A DNA stretch of 8,145 nt from Pseudomonadota bacterium (lineage in GTDB: Bacteria; Bdellovibrionota; Bdellovibrionia; Bdellovibrionales; JAEYZS01), in contig JAEYZS010000198.1 of NCBI GenBank assembly GCA_023427925.1, positions 1 to 8,145 on the forward strand, read 5' to 3'. Under the pieces are notes generated by a model, which did not search any database, had not been told where the DNA came from, and saw only the letters and a list, made by a program, of their open reading frames with translations. This document shows positions 5,771 through 8,145 of the stretch, one piece after another. A program made the translations under genes and the position numbers. How positions within the stretch are numbered: position 1 is the stretch's first letter; every line of letters begins with the position of its first letter.

Positions 5771-6163
5771 TTAGTTTCTTTTGCAGTAGTCGCCACCGTC
5801 TAGTGCCAAAACAGAATACTCTGGGTTGTATGTGAAGACTTTTCTAGCGACACTTTCCACAACGATATTGAGCCTCATTGGATGATAGCCATCACTGTCC
5901 CAACCATCAACAGCCAATAGAGTGCGATAATTCAGATCAGTAACGAGAGTGTCTAATCCAACAACATCCTTTGTAGTCGTCGCTTCAGACACTTCCCAGC
6001 CTGCGCGCACGATATAATCGCACTTTTCAACAACAGCTTGGTTAATCAAAGTCTGCAACTTGACTGGTAGCGCTGATTTTTGTTTAAACTTTACGACGTT
6101 GTTTTGATCTGCAAATGCGCTGATTGATAGCAATAATACACACAATAAAATTGTTTTTTTCAT
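5771..6163 (-). CDS. Small exported protein of unknown function
   Basis: 130 residues; I do not recognise a family. Seen: a clear Sec signal peptide (MKK, then a hydrophobic stretch TILLCVLLLSI, then SAFA with likely cleavage after Ala18), and a mature part of about 112 residues. The mature part has exactly two cysteines, C48 and C127, which could form a disulphide. No lipobox is present (Cys8 lies inside the hydrophobic core), so the product should be soluble in the periplasm or outside the cell. Aromatic and Asp-rich segments (VDGWDSDGYHP, LALDGGDYCKRN) give no known motif. The start ATG has a weak GGGG (6170-6173) 6 nt upstream on its strand. It is alone on the - strand between two housekeeping genes that are often adjacent, so it looks like a lineage-specific insertion. 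Its reading frame, signal peptide and terminator support a real gene. Confidence 0.75.
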   Translation of the reverse strand: MKKTILLCVLLLSISAFADQNNVVKFKQKSALPVKLQTLINQAVVEKCDYIVRAGWEVSEATTTKDVVGLDTLVTDLNYRTLLAVDGWDSDGYHPMRLNIVVESVARKVFTYNPEYSVLALDGGDYCKRN

Positions 6164-6220
6164 TTAAACCCCACGTTTAATTAGACTTTTTATAGCTTTT
6201 AGGAACATTACCACATCAAA

Positions 6221-6226
6221 ATTATA
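6221..6226 (-). promoter_or_regulatory. Likely -10 box for the exported-protein gene
   Basis: On the - strand this reads TATAAT, a perfect -10, 58 nt before the start codon at 6163. The -35 region about 17 nt further up (6244-6249, ATAACT on the - strand) is weak. If used, the 5' leader would be about 50 nt. Confidence 0.4.
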
Positions 6227-6229
6227 ACG

Positions 6230-6258
6230 TTGTGTTAGGAATGAGTTATTCATAAAAA
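6230..6258 (+). promoter_or_regulatory. Possible glyA promoter
   Basis: TTGTGT (6230-6235) and TAAAAA (6253-6258) are separated by 17 nt, a weak sigma-70 pair, with glyA starting 68 nt further on. It lies beside the - strand TATAAT, so the 163-nt divergent region probably holds promoters for both genes. No riboswitch structure was recognised here. Confidence 0.25.
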
Positions 6259-6274
6259 TTACATGACGTTATTC

Positions 6275-6293
6275 TGGAAATATTGGAAAATAT
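6275..6293 (+). repeat. Short tandem repeat in the glyA leader
   Basis: TGGAAATAT (6275-6283) is followed directly by TGGAAAATAT (6284-6293), the same unit with one extra A. It lies 33 nt before the glyA start. It could be a regulator site or chance in AT-rich DNA. Confidence 0.25.
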
Positions 6294-6326
6294 CTCCATC
6301 TTACGCTTACGAAAGGAGCCCATCCG

Positions 6327-7571
6327 ATGCTCGATTCAAGAGACCTTAAATCCAGTGATCCAAAGATAGCCGACTTGATTCAACACGAAAACCAAAGACA
6401 GAAATTTGGCCTAGAAATGATAGCTTCTGAAAACTACGTTTCTAAAAGTGTTTTAGAGGCTCAAGGCTCCATTCTGACAAACAAATACGCGGAAGGTTAT
6501 CCCAACAAGAGATACTATGGCGGTTGTCACTACGTAGACGAAATTGAAACAATGGCTATTGAGCGTGCTAAAGAACTTTTTGGAGCAAAGTTTGCCAACG
6601 TTCAACCGCACGCAGGCTCTCAAGCCAATATGGCCGTTTTCTTTGCGTGCGCAAAGGCAGGCGATCGAGTTTTAGGAATGGATCTATCTCACGGCGGTCA
6701 CTTAACGCTCGGTTCACCTGTGAATTTCAGTGGATTCTTATTTGATGCCCACTTCTACGGCCTTGATCCGGAAACAAGCTTGGTGAATTACGATACAGTT
6801 CGCAAGAAAGCTCTCGAAGTAAAGCCCAGAATATTGGTTGCAGGGTTTAGTGCTTATCCAAGAACTCTTGATTTTGCAAAGTTTAGAGAAATTGCAGACG
6901 AAGTCGGCGCAACACTTGTAGCAGATATTTCTCATATTGCAGGGTTAGTTGCTTCGGGCCTTATTCCTTCTTCGATCCCTTACGCGCATTACACGACGAC
7001 AACGACTCATAAAACACTTCGAGGTCCACGCGGTGGAATGATTTTATCTAATGATGAAGATCTTGCTAAAAAAGCAAACTCTAAAATTTTCCCGGGAATT
7101 CAAGGTGGGCCACTTGAGCATATTATTGCTGCAAAAGCTGTAGCGTTTGGTGAGGCTCTAAGACCGGAATTTAAAGAGTACTCAAAACAAGTTCTTAAAA
7201 ATGCAAAAGCTCTTTCTGAAGAATTACTGAGTTTGGGCTTTGATCTCGTTACCGGAGGAACAGACAATCACTTGATGCTTGTTGATCTTTCGAATCGAGA
7301 TATTACCGGAAAAGAGGCCGAAGAGGCTCTCGACAAAGCGGGAATTACTGTGAACAAAAACACTGTTCCAAATGAAAAGCGTAGTCCGTTTGTGACAAGT
7401 GGAATCCGTGTAGGAACACCGGCTCTTACTTCTCGCGGAATGAAAGAATCTGAAATGAAGCAAATTGCAAAATGGATGTCCGAAGTTCTTTCGAGTAAAG
7501 ACGATATGAAAGTTCACGAGAAAATCAAAGGTCAAATTAAAGAACTGTGCCAACAGTTCCCAATTTATTAA
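6327..7571 (+). CDS. glyA: Serine hydroxymethyltransferase
   Basis: 414 residues, typical of bacterial SHMT (about 415-420). This PLP enzyme converts serine and tetrahydrofolate to glycine and 5,10-methylene-tetrahydrofolate, the main source of one-carbon units. Seen: MIASENYVS (31-39); [16 protein letters not shown] (52-67); QPHAGSQAN (93-101); SHGGHLTLG (121-129); Asp200 and His203 in [11 protein letters not shown]; the PLP lysine Lys229 in [14 protein letters not shown]; and the substrate-carboxylate Arg361 in [14 protein letters not shown]. The lysine is at the same number as in E. coli. ATG 6327 has GAAAGGAG (6311-6318) 8 nt upstream. It is transcribed alone from the 6164-6326 region and ends in its own terminator. 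All key residues are present. Confidence 0.98.
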   Translation: MLDSRDLKSSDPKIADLIQHENQRQKFGLEMIASENYVSKSVLEAQGSILTNKYAEGYPNKRYYGGCHYVDEIETMAIERAKELFGAKFANVQPHAGSQANMAVFFACAKAGDRVLGMDLSHGGHLTLGSPVNFSGFLFDAHFYGLDPETSLVNYDTVRKKALEVKPRILVAGFSAYPRTLDFAKFREIADEVGATLVADISHIAGLVASGLIPSSIPYAHYTTTTTHKTLRGPRGGMILSNDEDLAKKANSKIFPGIQGGPLEHIIAAKAVAFGEALRPEFKEYSKQVLKNAKALSEELLSLGFDLVTGGTDNHLMLVDLSNRDITGKEAEEALDKAGITVNKNTVPNEKRSPFVTSGIRVGTPALTSRGMKESEMKQIAKWMSEVLSSKDDMKVHEKIKGQIKELCQQFPIY

Positions 7572-7598
7572 TAGCCAATCCAATCTTAACAATAGGAA

Positions 7599-7627
7599 AA
7601 AATGAGCCTGTCTTTTAGGCTCATTTT
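7599..7627 (+). terminator. Intrinsic terminator after glyA
   Basis: AAAATGAGCCT (7599-7609) pairs perfectly with AGGCTCATTTT (7617-7627) around the 7-nt loop GTCTTTT, 27 nt after the glyA stop. The T-run is only four bases and is followed by GAG, so it is moderate in strength. It separates glyA from the next gene. Confidence 0.75.
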
Positions 7628-7687
7628 GAGTCGACTTAGGTCCTTAAAAATTTGAAATTTTAAAGAAACAATGTCACCATAGAGACA

Positions 7688-8145
7688 GTGGAAAAAGGCA
7701 AATTTCTCCTCTTGGGATTCATTTTAATTATCGCCAATTCTTGCGGAACTCTGGAGACTCCAAACTATGTTGGCCCAGGGAAGTTCTTTCCAACAAAAAA
7801 TAGCGTTCCTGTGGGACGCACGTCCATTGTCGACGACATAAAATTGCGCTGGCCCGTTCATTCTCCACGTATCACCCAACATTTTAAACCCGGTAGCAAA
7901 AGAACTCGTCATCAAGGCATAGATCTTGGAGGATCAAAAAATACTCCAATCTATTCAGCTCACGACGGGAAGGTGATCTATGCTGGGCAAGGTTTCCGGG
8001 GCTACGGAAAGCTAGTGATCGTTGAAAACCCAAACGGCTATGCAACGTTTTACGCTCATTTGAATACAATCAACACTCGCGAAGGCAAATGGGTTATGGG
8101 TGGAGAAAAAATCGGAGGTATGGGGCGAACGGGAAGGGCTACCGG
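7688..8145 (+). CDS. M23 (LytM/NlpD-like) peptidase, probable lipoprotein, 3' end cut off
   Basis: The frame is open from a stop at 7661 to the window end; 152 residues are visible. GTG 7688 is the only plausible start, and no strong ribosome binding site is seen. Residues 1-19 (MEKGKFLLLGFILIIANSC) look like a lipoprotein signal with Cys19 as the lipid anchor. Asn at -2 departs from the usual lipobox, so outer-membrane anchoring is likely rather than certain. A linker of about 45 residues leads to the M23 fold: the zinc ligands His75 and Asp79 in RHQGIDLGG, then SAHDGKVIYAG, GYGKLVIVENPNGYATFYAHL with His124, and GGMGRTGRAT. The final HxH zinc ligand (usually HLHFE) lies beyond the edge, so whether it is a working endopeptidase or an NlpD-type amidase activator cannot be told. 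No LysM domain precedes the M23 part. Confidence 0.85.
   Translation, partial: MEKGKFLLLGFILIIANSCGTLETPNYVGPGKFFPTKNSVPVGRTSIVDDIKLRWPVHSPRITQHFKPGSKRTRHQGIDLGGSKNTPIYSAHDGKVIYAGQGFRGYGKLVIVENPNGYATFYAHLNTINTREGKWVMGGEKIGGMGRTGRAT

Noticed and set aside
6164..6326. Glycine riboswitch upstream of glyA
   Set aside because: The region is only 163 nt, AT-rich and shared with a divergent promoter; I saw no tandem structured aptamer-like domains.
6738..6935. 65-residue - strand frame inside glyA
   Set aside because: Antisense shadow of conserved SHMT sequence.
7224..7592. 122-residue - strand frame over the glyA 3' end
   Set aside because: Antisense to conserved SHMT motifs, including [14 protein letters not shown]; no ribosome binding site, signal or family features.
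7647..7661. Near-palindrome AAAATTTGAAATTTT between glyA and the M23 gene
   Set aside because: Very AT-rich with a one-base centre; likely simple-sequence symmetry. No matching promoter pair could be placed.
7724..8069. Two - strand frames (7724-7915 and 7884-8069) opposite the M23 gene
   Set aside because: The + strand frame here has a signal peptide and M23 motifs; the - strand frames have none and overlap each other.

Overview
The window is about 8.1 kb of AT-leaning bacterial DNA (GC roughly 40-43% by eye, not counted). It is dominated by the core type II fatty-acid synthesis cluster. Gene order is yceD (5' end cut off) - rpmF - fabH - fabD - fabG - acpP - fabF - rpiB, all on the + strand. 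A short secreted protein of unknown function follows on the - strand, then glyA on the + strand, then the start of a + strand M23 (LytM/NlpD-like) peptidase that looks like a lipoprotein and runs off the right edge. The fabF-rpiB-glyA run, the NlpD-like lipoprotein and the base composition suggest a Gram-negative of the Bdellovibrio / deltaproteobacterial kind. That is inference; no marker here fixes the taxon.

Region by region. 1-425: tail of the DUF177/YceD protein. 426-608: a 183-nt gap, the most structured non-coding stretch of the window. It holds a TATAAT box, several short hairpins, a perfect 12-bp inverted repeat, two TTTGnCAAA motifs exactly one helical turn apart, and a 13-codon reading frame with a good ribosome binding site just before rpmF. 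609-3929: rpmF, fabH, fabD, fabG, acpP. plsX, which commonly sits between rpmF and fabH, is absent. A 102-nt gap before acpP carries a perfect 11-bp hairpin that is not a terminator. 3929-5682: fabF, whose start overlaps the acpP stop, and rpiB, ending at a strong stem-loop (5716-5745) that probably also serves the convergent - strand gene. 5771-6163: unknown exported protein. 6164-6326: 163-nt divergent promoter region. 6327-7571: glyA with its own terminator. 7688 to the end: M23 peptidase, cut before its second zinc motif.

How the genes work together: FabD loads malonate onto AcpP, FabH starts chains from acyl-CoA, FabF elongates and FabG reduces the keto group. The dehydratase and enoyl reductase must lie elsewhere. 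rpmF and yceD tie this cluster to ribosome assembly, a linkage seen in many bacteria. RpiB (pentose phosphate pathway) and GlyA (serine/glycine and one-carbon units) are ordinary housekeeping enzymes. All core enzymes keep their catalytic residues. I see no mobile element, CRISPR array, tRNA, rRNA or defence system. The points worth following are regulatory (the rpmF leader, the acpP hairpin and a possible shared operator motif), the missing plsX, and the orphan secreted gene.
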